In this document: one piece after another, positions 1 to 6,139 of the stretch
Position numbering within the stretch: position 1 is the first letter of the stretch
How the letters are laid out: each line of letters begins with the position of its first letter
Origin: a virus
DNA: 27,078 bases
Strand: one strand, 5' to 3'
IMG/VR virus record: IMGVR_UViG_3300003322_000846
Span: 1 to 27,078 of that record
Translations under genes and position numbers: made by a program
The notes under the pieces: generated by a model
What the model saw: only the letters and a program-made list of their open reading frames with translations
Database searches by the model: none
Told to the model about the DNA's origin: nothing

Positions 1-2
1 CG

Positions 3-47
3 TACGTGAAGAAGGTGAACACGCGGACGGGTGAGGTGATCGCCTAG
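3..47 (+). CDS. C-terminal end of an upstream gene (partial)
   Basis: The third reading frame is open from the window edge and stops at TAG 45-47, giving the tail YVKKVNTRTGEVIA. It lies just before the capsid leader, so it is probably the end of a head gene such as a portal, protease or scaffold protein. Fourteen residues are too few to identify it. The frame is chosen because the other two + frames stop even earlier and because the stop is followed directly by a hairpin-forming palindrome. Confidence 0.45.
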   Translation, partial: YVKKVNTRTGEVIA

Positions 48-49
48 TT

Positions 50-67
50 CCCGGGTGGCCACCCGGG
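50..67 (+). terminator. 18-bp perfect palindrome after the upstream gene
   Basis: CCCGGGTGGCCACCCGGG is a perfect 18-bp palindrome three bases after the upstream stop codon. In RNA it could form a GC-rich hairpin, though the loop would have to open the central bases. As DNA it could be a site for a dimeric protein. There is no U-tract. A terminator or attenuator between the upstream gene and the capsid gene is the simplest reading. It shares the core CCACCCGGGTGGGTGG (59-74) with the hairpin at 13901-13932. Confidence 0.45.
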
Positions 68-81
68 TGGGTGGGTGGGGG
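65..81 (+). other. G-quadruplex motif in the capsid leader
   Basis: GGGTGGGTGGGTGGGGG has four runs of at least three G separated by single T loops. This is the textbook pattern for a very stable parallel G-quadruplex, and it lies on the coding (RNA-like) strand 118 bases before the capsid ATG. It overlaps the right arm of the palindrome at 50-67, so hairpin and quadruplex would exclude each other. CCCACC at 91-96 could also pair with part of it. Folding is inferred from the pattern only. Confidence 0.6.
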
Positions 82-130
82 TGACCTCTGCCCACCTTTC
101 ATCACATTCTGTACAGGATCAGCTACTGTG

Positions 131-198
131 AGTGGGCACCCTGCTGGCTAGTGGGCCGAGGGCGGACGAACAACGACCCCGAAGGGGTGCCCACTAGC
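131..198 (+). promoter_or_regulatory. Structured 5' leader covering the capsid ribosome site
   Basis: Three perfect pairings lie just before the capsid ATG at 199. AGTGGGCACC (131-140) pairs with 186-195. GCTAGTGGGC (147-156) pairs with 189-198. ACCCC (176-180) pairs with GGGGT (184-188) around a GAA loop. The first two share the same 3' strand and so exclude each other. The third holds the Shine-Dalgarno-like AAGGGG (182-187) in its loop and stem and can stack on the second. A weak promoter (-10-like TACTGT at 124-129) may precede it. The layout looks like translational control of capsid output; function is inferred. Confidence 0.5.
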
Positions 199-2016
199 AT
201 GAGTTTCCTCAGCGAACTTCTCTCCCGGCTGGCGGAAGTACCGGCCGACGAGCAGCCGAACGTCATCGCCCAGGCCATCGCGGAGGCCGGGGGTATCAAC
301 CCCGACGAGCTGTCCGCCGACATCCTCGCCCGGTTCGACGAGCTGACGGGCGGCGAGGACGGCACGCCGGCCGACGAGACCGCCATCCAGGCCCTGGAGA
401 CCCTCGCCCGCGTCGCGGACGGGGTGCAGGCGATCCGTGCCGCGCAGGCCGAGCGCGCCACGCGCGCGGCGGAGATCGGGGAGCGCCTGCGGTCCCTGAA
501 CCCCGCCGACAGCGGCGAGACGCCGGAGGCCACTGCTGACGGCGGCGGCTCCCCGGACGCGGCCCCCGCCGACGCGGCGGTGGAGATCCCCGAGGAGGCC
601 GCCGCTCCCGAAGGCGCGGAGGTCGGCGGGGAGCTGGTCGCGGCATCGCTGCGCCGCTCGCGTGTCCCGCTCGGCACCGGCAACACCCGCGCCGCCGACG
701 TGCGCCCCGCGCAGGACGGCAGCCACTACAGCGAAAAGTTCACGCTGGTGGCCGCTGCGGACATCCCCGGTTTCGGTACGGGCCAGACCCTGAACGGCAC
801 GCAGGATCTGGCGGCGGTGTGGGAAGCGCGCATGATGCCGCTGATCACCTCCAACGCCAACTCCGGTGTCGACGGCCAGCGCTCGCGCATCGGCCTGGCG
901 CGTATCCGCCGCGACGTGCCCGAGCAGTTCATGATCCGCAACGATCACGAGGCCGCCGAGAAGATCGAATTCGCCACCTCCGAGAAGAACCTCCCGGGAG
1001 GCTCGCTGGTCGCGGCGGCGGGCTGGTGCGCCCCCTCGGAGACGCTGTACGACCTGTGCCCCATCCGCATGACCGAGACGGGCCTGGTCAACCTCCCCTC
1101 CATCGTCGCGCGCCGGGGCGGCATCCGCTACCCGGCCGACTTCGACTGGGCGGCGGTCTGGTCCTCGATCGGCTTCTACCTCACCGAGGCGGAGGTCATC
1201 GCGGGCACCGAGAAGCCGTGCATCGAGGTCCCCTGTGACGATGAGTTCCAGGAGTGCCGGATGGACGTCTCCGGCCTGTGCATCCGCACCCCGATCCTGA
1301 TGGAGCGGGGCTGGCCGGAGCGCGTGCGCCAGTTCATGGACGGCGCGATGATCATCCACGCGCACAAGCTGAACGCGCGCAAGCTGGCCCGGATGGAGGC
1401 GCTCTCCACCCTCATCACCAAGCCCGCCACCCCGGACCCGGACCCGGCCGCATCCATCGTCGACCCGCACGGGCCGGGCGCGTTCGAGTCCACGCTGTCC
1501 ATGCTGGAACTCCAGGTCCAGTACCAGCGCTACCGCGAGCGCCTGTCCCAGACGGAGTCGCTGGAGATGATCGCGCCGTTCTGGCTGCGCGGCATCCTGA
1601 AGTCGGACCTGCGCAAGAAGCTGGGAATCGACAACCGGTACGACGTCACGGACGCCGACCTGGACCGGTACTTCCGCAACATCGGCGTCAACCCGCAGTG
1701 GGTCTATGACTGGCAGGACTCGTTCTCCGAGCCCCTGGACCCGAACGGCTTCGGCGGGCCGATCCCGACCGTGTGGCCCTCCACCGTCAAGGTCATGCTC
1801 TACCGGGCCGGCACCTTCTTCCAGCTCGGGGCCGACGTCATCAACCTTGACGGCGTCTACGACCACGCCTCGCTGGTCCAGAACGTCTACACGGCGCTCT
1901 TCACCGAGGAGGGCTGGCAGGTGTGCACGCGCTGCGGGAACTCCTACGTGATCCAGCTCGACCTGTGCCCGAACGGCCTGTCGGGCGCCTACCAGTGGAC
2001 GCAGTGCGCCGCCTGA
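199..2016 (+). CDS. Major capsid protein (HK97-like fold)
   Basis: This 605-residue protein is read as the shell-forming major capsid protein. Residues 1-60 are helical and acidic. Residues 62-100 look like a coiled coil, and about 101-160 are an Ala/Glu/Pro linker. This whole N-terminal part resembles the scaffolding (delta) domain that is fused to some HK97-type capsid proteins. The shell domain follows. Its stretch from C277 to C287 (C-A-P-S-E-T-L-Y-D-L-C) and the adjacent RRGGIRYPADFDW are typical of actinophage capsid proteins. The C-terminus carries a CxxC (C576, C579). ATG 199 is preferred over an upstream GTG at 151 because the leader 151-198 is taken up by stem structures and AAGGGG lies about 11 bases before 199. 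No separate scaffold gene is visible, though it could lie upstream of the window. Confidence 0.85.
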   Translation: MSFLSELLSRLAEVPADEQPNVIAQAIAEAGGINPDELSADILARFDELTGGEDGTPADETAIQALETLARVADGVQAIRAAQAERATRAAEIGERLRSLNPADSGETPEATADGGGSPDAAPADAAVEIPEEAAAPEGAEVGGELVAASLRRSRVPLGTGNTRAADVRPAQDGSHYSEKFTLVAAADIPGFGTGQTLNGTQDLAAVWEARMMPLITSNANSGVDGQRSRIGLARIRRDVPEQFMIRNDHEAAEKIEFATSEKNLPGGSLVAAAGWCAPSETLYDLCPIRMTETGLVNLPSIVARRGGIRYPADFDWAAVWSSIGFYLTEAEVIAGTEKPCIEVPCDDEFQECRMDVSGLCIRTPILMERGWPERVRQFMDGAMIIHAHKLNARKLARMEALSTLITKPATPDPDPAASIVDPHGPGAFESTLSMLELQVQYQRYRERLSQTESLEMIAPFWLRGILKSDLRKKLGIDNRYDVTDADLDRYFRNIGVNPQWVYDWQDSFSEPLDPNGFGGPIPTVWPSTVKVMLYRAGTFFQLGADVINLDGVYDHASLVQNVYTALFTEEGWQVCTRCGNSYVIQLDLCPNGLSGAYQWTQCAA

Positions 2017-2051
2017 CGCCCTGACAGCGGGCGGAACCCGCCACCCTCCGC

Positions 2052-2081
2052 GCGCGGCCTGGTGTTTCCCCCAGGCCGCGC
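2052..2081 (+). terminator. Hairpin after the capsid gene
   Basis: GCGCGGCCTGG (2052-2062) pairs perfectly with CCAGGCCGCGC (2071-2081) around an 8-base loop. It lies 36 bases after the capsid stop with no U-tract. It is probably a partial terminator or RNA-stabilising hairpin that lets the capsid gene be expressed more than the genes after it. Confidence 0.6.
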
Positions 2082-2153
2082 CCCGGTGAGGTGACCCCCA
2101 GCCGGTTCCGCCCGCTGCGCACACCGCCTCTCCGACTGCGAAGGGCTCAGGCC

Positions 2154-3284
2154 GTGAGCACACCCATCCCCGGAAAAACCTGGGTAGACCCTCCACCCGT
2201 CGACCCGTACACGTACGGCCTGCTGTCCGTCTCCGATGTCACCACCGGCACCGGACCCTGGCAGATCGGCGGAGTGGAGTACGACACCGACGCCTGCGCG
2301 CAGGGCGGCCTGGTCGTCGGTTCCTGCCCCGTCCCCAACCCCACCGCCGACCTCACCGCCGGCCTCACCATCGCCCCGGACCCCGCCTCGGGAGCGCCCG
2401 CGTTCCAGCTCACCGCACCCGCCGGGAACGACTTCCCGGTGGTGTGGGCGCTGGTGTCCACCAGCGGCGGACCCACGCTCACCGGAACCGCGCGCCCGGG
2501 AACGGTGCAGCACCTCATCCCCAACCCCCCGGCCGGCACCTACGCCTTCCAGGTGCAGGCGTACGGCCATCCGCTGGTGGAGGCGGGGGACGTCACCTTC
2601 CCCCTCACCGAACCCACCACCGGCACCGTCACCCTCACGGCGACCGGCCCGGGGACCAGCCATGACAAGCCCGTCGCGGAGGGCCTCGCCCACGTCACCT
2701 CTCCGGGCCCGTTCACGGTGTACGCGCGCGCCGAGTGCAACGCGGTCGGGTTCGACAACCCCACCGCCACCGCGCGCAGGCGCATCGCGTACATCGAGAA
2801 CCGCGAGGTGGAGCACTTCTTCTCCCGCTACGTCCTGGGCGCGGCCGGCGCTCGGCTCCCGCTAGGGGCCACCGCCGCGCCGCTGAAACAGGCGCTGGGG
2901 GCACTGGAGGCGGACGCGGCCCTGTTCTACGGCGGCCAGCCGGTGCTGCACAGCCCGCGCTGGACCAACCCCTACTTCGAGGACCGCCACCTCCTCCAGC
3001 CGGGGCGTGACACCAGCCCCGTCCTGCGCACCCACCTCACGTCGAAGGTGGCGTTCGGCGGCGGCTACTACGACAACCCCTTCAACCCCGCCATCCCCCC
3101 CACGGACGGCCAGTTCTGGCTGGTCGCCACCGGTTTCGTGAGGGCATGGCGTTCCGAGGTGTTCGTGAACGAGACGTTTACCGAGGCGACGAACCTGCGC
3201 ATGGCCCTCGCGGAGCGCACCTACCTGTTCGACGCGGACTGCTACCGGGCCGCTGTCCTGGTCAGCCTGACCGGGGAGGGCTGA
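2154..3284 (+). CDS. Virion protein following the capsid gene, possibly capsid-related
   Basis: This 376-residue protein resembles a conserved actinophage virion family, but its exact role is not known to me. Residues 20-55 carry YGLLSVSDV and a Cys pair. About 60-190 looks like an all-beta, Ig-like segment. About 198-225 is a long charged helix (ATARRRIAYIENREVEHFF). The rest contains HSPRW, GGGYY and a WLVATGFVRAWRSEVFV strand. The helix-plus-beta order after residue 195 recalls HK97-like shell proteins, so it may be a second capsid or vertex protein; that is inference. GTG 2154 is chosen because AAGGG (2141-2145) sits 8 bases before it. The upstream alternative GTG at 2091 would add an arginine/proline-rich leader with no good ribosome site. 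It lies four bases before the next gene and is probably co-translated with it. Confidence 0.7.
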   Translation: MSTPIPGKTWVDPPPVDPYTYGLLSVSDVTTGTGPWQIGGVEYDTDACAQGGLVVGSCPVPNPTADLTAGLTIAPDPASGAPAFQLTAPAGNDFPVVWALVSTSGGPTLTGTARPGTVQHLIPNPPAGTYAFQVQAYGHPLVEAGDVTFPLTEPTTGTVTLTATGPGTSHDKPVAEGLAHVTSPGPFTVYARAECNAVGFDNPTATARRRIAYIENREVEHFFSRYVLGAAGARLPLGATAAPLKQALGALEADAALFYGGQPVLHSPRWTNPYFEDRHLLQPGRDTSPVLRTHLTSKVAFGGGYYDNPFNPAIPPTDGQFWLVATGFVRAWRSEVFVNETFTEATNLRMALAERTYLFDADCYRAAVLVSLTGEG

Positions 3285-3287
3285 GCG

Positions 3288-3617
3288 GTGGCTGTACTGA
3301 CTCCCCGGGAGGGGCACTCCCTCGCCCAGGTCGTCCAGGCCGCGCTGAACGTGGCCGGACCTGCTCAGGTGTCAATCGTCTCCGGCGGTACCGGGGCCGG
3401 CGTCCAGCTTCCCGACCACCACGCCGCTGAGGTGGAGGCCGCGCTCGGCTGGACCTCTTCCCCCGAACCAGAACCGGAACCGGACCCCAGTCCGCTTGTG
3501 GTGGAGGGTGCGGACGTTCCCGCCGCCCCCGACCTCCCGCAGCCGCCCGCCGCGAAGGCGGCATCCGCCCCCCCGAAGAAGCCCACCCGCCGCGCGCGCC
3601 GCAGCGAGAAGGAGTAA
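3288..3617 (+). CDS. Small virion-operon protein with acidic and basic tails
   Basis: A 109-residue protein of unknown function. Residues 1-55 form a short folded-looking region. It is followed by an acidic repeat (EPEPEPDP), an Ala/Pro-rich linker and a strongly basic end (KKPTRRARRSEKE). The GTG start lies three bases after the upstream stop, with GGGGAGGG just before it. The charged, flexible C-terminus would suit contact with DNA or with the acidic tail of another virion protein. Its place between a capsid-type gene and the tail tube gene suggests a head or head-tail joining role, but no family is recognised. Confidence 0.65.
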   Translation: MAVLTPREGHSLAQVVQAALNVAGPAQVSIVSGGTGAGVQLPDHHAAEVEAALGWTSSPEPEPEPDPSPLVVEGADVPAAPDLPQPPAAKAASAPPKKPTRRARRSEKE

Positions 3618-3621
3618 CCAG

Positions 3622-5337
3622 GTGGCCACTGTCTACCCCAGCTTCCTCCGTGGCAACGTCATGCGCGTCACGCGCCTGAACGGCTGCGGCCAGCCCATCT
3701 ACGGCGACTGCAACAGCGTCGTGTCCGACGGGTTCGTCACCGTTACCCTCTCCGCCGAAGTCCAGGAGGGCGAAGAGGTCACCGTCACCAAGGCCAACGG
3801 CAAGACCTGCATCTCCGACAAGGCATGCGACCAGCTCCGCTGGTACACCTCGGAGATCGAGTTCTGCCAGGTCGACCCCGACCTCATCCAGATCATGAAC
3901 CCCACCTGGGAGAAGATCCTCGACTACCAGGGCGACACCATCGGCTACGACGCCAAGGGCAATCTCTCCTGTGACACCGGCTTCGCGCTGGAGATCTGGA
4001 TGGACACCTACGGCGCCACCGACGCCTGCTCCGGGGAAGCCTCGCAGGGCGCTTGGGGATACCTTCTGCTGCCGTGGGTGGTCGGCGGAGCCCCCGGTGA
4101 CCTGGAGATCGGCAACGACGCGATCAGTTTCTCCTTCACCGGCCGCACCAAGCTGGGCTCGCGCTGGGGCCGCGGCCCCTACCCGGTGATGCTGGGCGAG
4201 AACGCCGTCCCCTCCCGGCTGCTCACCCCGGTGAGCACGGACACCCAGTACCGGCTGTTCACCACCACCGTCCGGCCGCCCGAGCCCGAGTGCGGGTGCC
4301 AGCCGGTGGACCGCCCCACCCCGGACCCGGCGACCCTCACCCTCACCGGCATCGAGGGCGAGTCCCCGCGCCGCACCGTGCGCATGCGCGTCGACAACCA
4401 CGGCTTCGGGCCCACGGTCGTCGACTGGGGCGACGGCACCCCCACTCAGGAGGTCGCGGACGGCGCGTACGTCACGCACACCTACGCGGCCGACGGCGAC
4501 TACACGATCACCGTGGCCGACCAGCAGACGCCGGCCATCACGGTGTCCAAGGACATCACCGTCCCGCTCCCGGCCGACCAGCCCACCCTGGCGCTGTCCG
4601 CGACCAACCCCACCAACCGCTTCCAGGTCACCGCAGCGGTCACCCTGCCCCAGCAGTCCAGCGGTCAGGGCATCATCGACTGGGGCGACGGTTCCGACCC
4701 CCAGACGTTCACCGCCGCTCCCGACGGCAGCGCCTCCCTCGTGCACACCTACCAGGCGGCCGGCGTGTACACCGTCCAGGTGCGCCGCGCCGACGTCCCC
4801 ACGCTGCGCACCCGTGACGCCATCAGCGTCCCCGTCCCCGGCGGCCCGACCGGTGTCACGGCGTTCGCCGCGAACACCGACGCCAGCGGCCAGACGGTGC
4901 AGCTCTCCTACGACAACTCCCCCAACGGCGTCGTCAACATCAACTGGGGCGACAGCCAGATCTCCCCCAGTCAGCCCCAGACCGGCACCAACGTCCCCCA
5001 CGTCTACGCCACCCCGGGCACCAAGACGATCACCGTGACGTCGGTGGCGAACCCCGCCGCCGCGACCACCGTCACCGTCACCGTGCCGCTGATGGTGGTC
5101 ACCGCGACCCAGACGTCCGGCAACCCCAACTCCGCCGACCTCCTCGCGGAGAACTTCACCGACGGTCCCGTGAACATCAACTGGGGTGATGGCAGCGCCA
5201 CCGCCACCAACCCCGGTGACGGCACCACCGTGACCGCCCACGTGTACGCCTCGTCCGGGTCGCACACCATCACGGTGACCGACCAGTCCGACCCCACCCG
5301 TCAGGGCCGCACCACGGTCACCACCCCCTTCGCGTAA
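3622..5337 (+). CDS. Major tail tube protein with four C-terminal PKD domains
   Basis: This 571-residue protein builds the tail tube. Residues 1 to about 215 match the actinophage major tail protein pattern: RGNVMRVTRLNGCG at the start, VVSDGFVTVTLSAEV, GEEVTVTKANGKTC, FCQVDPDL, FALEIWMDTYG and GRTKLGSRWGRGPY. After a Cys/Pro linker (CGCQPVDRPTPDP) come four PKD-type Ig domains. They are marked by WGDG motifs with tryptophans at 269, 354, 442 and 521 (the third reads WGDS), and by H-x-Y and TIT strand ends. These would stud the outside of the tail, where such domains often bind surfaces loosely. GTG 3622 is chosen because AAGGAG (3609-3614) lies 7 bases before it. Typical tail tube proteins are shorter, so more than half of this one is decoration. 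It lies before the connector genes, not after them as is usual. Confidence 0.85.
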   Translation: MATVYPSFLRGNVMRVTRLNGCGQPIYGDCNSVVSDGFVTVTLSAEVQEGEEVTVTKANGKTCISDKACDQLRWYTSEIEFCQVDPDLIQIMNPTWEKILDYQGDTIGYDAKGNLSCDTGFALEIWMDTYGATDACSGEASQGAWGYLLLPWVVGGAPGDLEIGNDAISFSFTGRTKLGSRWGRGPYPVMLGENAVPSRLLTPVSTDTQYRLFTTTVRPPEPECGCQPVDRPTPDPATLTLTGIEGESPRRTVRMRVDNHGFGPTVVDWGDGTPTQEVADGAYVTHTYAADGDYTITVADQQTPAITVSKDITVPLPADQPTLALSATNPTNRFQVTAAVTLPQQSSGQGIIDWGDGSDPQTFTAAPDGSASLVHTYQAAGVYTVQVRRADVPTLRTRDAISVPVPGGPTGVTAFAANTDASGQTVQLSYDNSPNGVVNINWGDSQISPSQPQTGTNVPHVYATPGTKTITVTSVANPAAATTVTVTVPLMVVTATQTSGNPNSADLLAENFTDGPVNINWGDGSATATNPGDGTTVTAHVYASSGSHTITVTDQSDPTRQGRTTVTTPFA

Positions 5338-5356
5338 GCCGCCCCTCCCCTCAGAC

Positions 5357-5387
5357 CGGGGCCGATGTCAGCCGGACACCGGCCCCG
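5357..5387 (+). terminator. Hairpin after the tail tube gene (first of two)
   Basis: CGGGGCCG (5357-5364) pairs with CGGCCCCG (5380-5387) and, past one mismatch, TGTC pairs with GACA, leaving a five-base loop. It sits 20 bases after the stop codon. Together with the hairpin at 5399-5433 it makes a tandem stop signal or stability element. Confidence 0.65.
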
Positions 5388-5398
5388 AGCCCCCCGTC

Positions 5399-5433
5399 CC
5401 CTCCGGTGCTCTCCTTCCTGGAGCACCGGAGGG
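5399..5433 (+). terminator. Hairpin after the tail tube gene (second of two)
   Basis: CCCTCCGGTGCTC (5399-5411) pairs perfectly over 13 bp with GAGCACCGGAGGG (5421-5433) around a 9-base pyrimidine-rich loop. It lies 12 bases after the first hairpin and 42 bases before the next start codon. There is no U-tract, as is common for GC-rich actinobacterial terminators. Confidence 0.7.
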
Positions 5434-5475
5434 CGCACGGGACCCTCGTCTCATCGCAGCGCAAGGAGCCTCACC

Positions 5476-6054
5476 ATGGCAGTAGCGACCGCAGGATGGC
5501 GGCTGTACCCCCCGAAGGGGGAACTCCAGGAACTCACCCAGCGGGTGGTGTGCTGGGCCGGCCACGACAAGCGCGTGGGCATCGGCACCGGAGGCGGCAC
5601 GCACGTCATCGTGCCCCTGGACCTGTGCACCTCCGTCGGCACCCCCCTGGTCCTCACCCCCGGCGGCGCGTCGGTGGCGTGTGAGGGGACCCCGCCCACC
5701 GGCTGGGTCACCGTCGCCAACCTCACCGCCGCCGACGTGTCCGGGATCAACCCCAACACCTGCACGGAGATCGCCGCCCCCACCGGCCTCGCCGTTTCCG
5801 GCACCCCCACCACCACGGCGATCACCGTGCAGTGGACCGCCCCCACCGGCTACACCCCCACCGGCTACCGCCTCGCGTACAAGGCGAACGCGGCCAGCAC
5901 CTGGACGTACGTCACCGTCGCGGCGGGCACCACCACCCGCCCGGTCACCGGCCTGACGGTGGACACGCAGTACAACTTCAAGGTGCAGGCCCTCAACGGG
6001 GACGTTCCGTCGCCGTTCACGAGCGTGGTGAACATCTCCACCGCCGCCTCCTGA
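5476..6054 (+). CDS. FN3-domain virion protein
   Basis: A 192-residue protein. Residues 1-95 are an unrecognised, probably beta-rich domain with Trp and Cys residues (WRLYPPKGELQELTQRVV, VVCWAGH). Residues about 102-192 are a clear fibronectin type III domain: APTGLAVSGTPTTTAITVQW, GYRLAYK, and TGLTVDTQYNFKVQALNG. FN3 domains are common add-ons on phage surface proteins. The ATG is supported by AAGGAG (5463-5468) seven bases before it. It stands alone between strong hairpins, so it may be a separately expressed decoration protein on capsid or tail. Which of the two cannot be told from sequence. Confidence 0.7.
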   Translation: MAVATAGWRLYPPKGELQELTQRVVCWAGHDKRVGIGTGGGTHVIVPLDLCTSVGTPLVLTPGGASVACEGTPPTGWVTVANLTAADVSGINPNTCTEIAAPTGLAVSGTPTTTAITVQWTAPTGYTPTGYRLAYKANAASTWTYVTVAAGTTTRPVTGLTVDTQYNFKVQALNGDVPSPFTSVVNISTAAS

Positions 6055-6086
6055 CCCCTCTCCACCCTGTCGTCTTTTCCCCCACC

Positions 6087-6119
6087 GGAGGGCGTCACCC
6101 CCAGCGGGTGACGCCCTCC
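6087..6119 (+). terminator. Hairpin between FN3 gene and fibre gene
   Basis: GGAGGGCGTCACCC (6087-6100) pairs perfectly over 14 bp with GGGTGACGCCCTCC (6106-6119) around a 5-base loop. It begins 32 bases after the FN3 gene stop and ends 20 bases before the fibre start. Probably a terminator or processing site that uncouples the two genes. Confidence 0.7.
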
Positions 6120-6139
6120 ACCGGCATCTGGAGGTCGGT

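Noticed and set aside
109-116. CTGTACAG as an SOS-type operator
   Set aside because: An 8-base palindrome is expected by chance and does not match actinobacterial LexA sites.
148-2196. Long - strand open frame opposite the capsid gene
   Set aside because: Composition is Arg/Gly/Val/Asp-rich with no domain; the + strand capsid gene explains the stretch.
3262-5265. 667-residue - strand frame opposite the tail tube gene
   Set aside because: Shadow produced by high GC third positions; apparent repeats mirror the PKD repeats.
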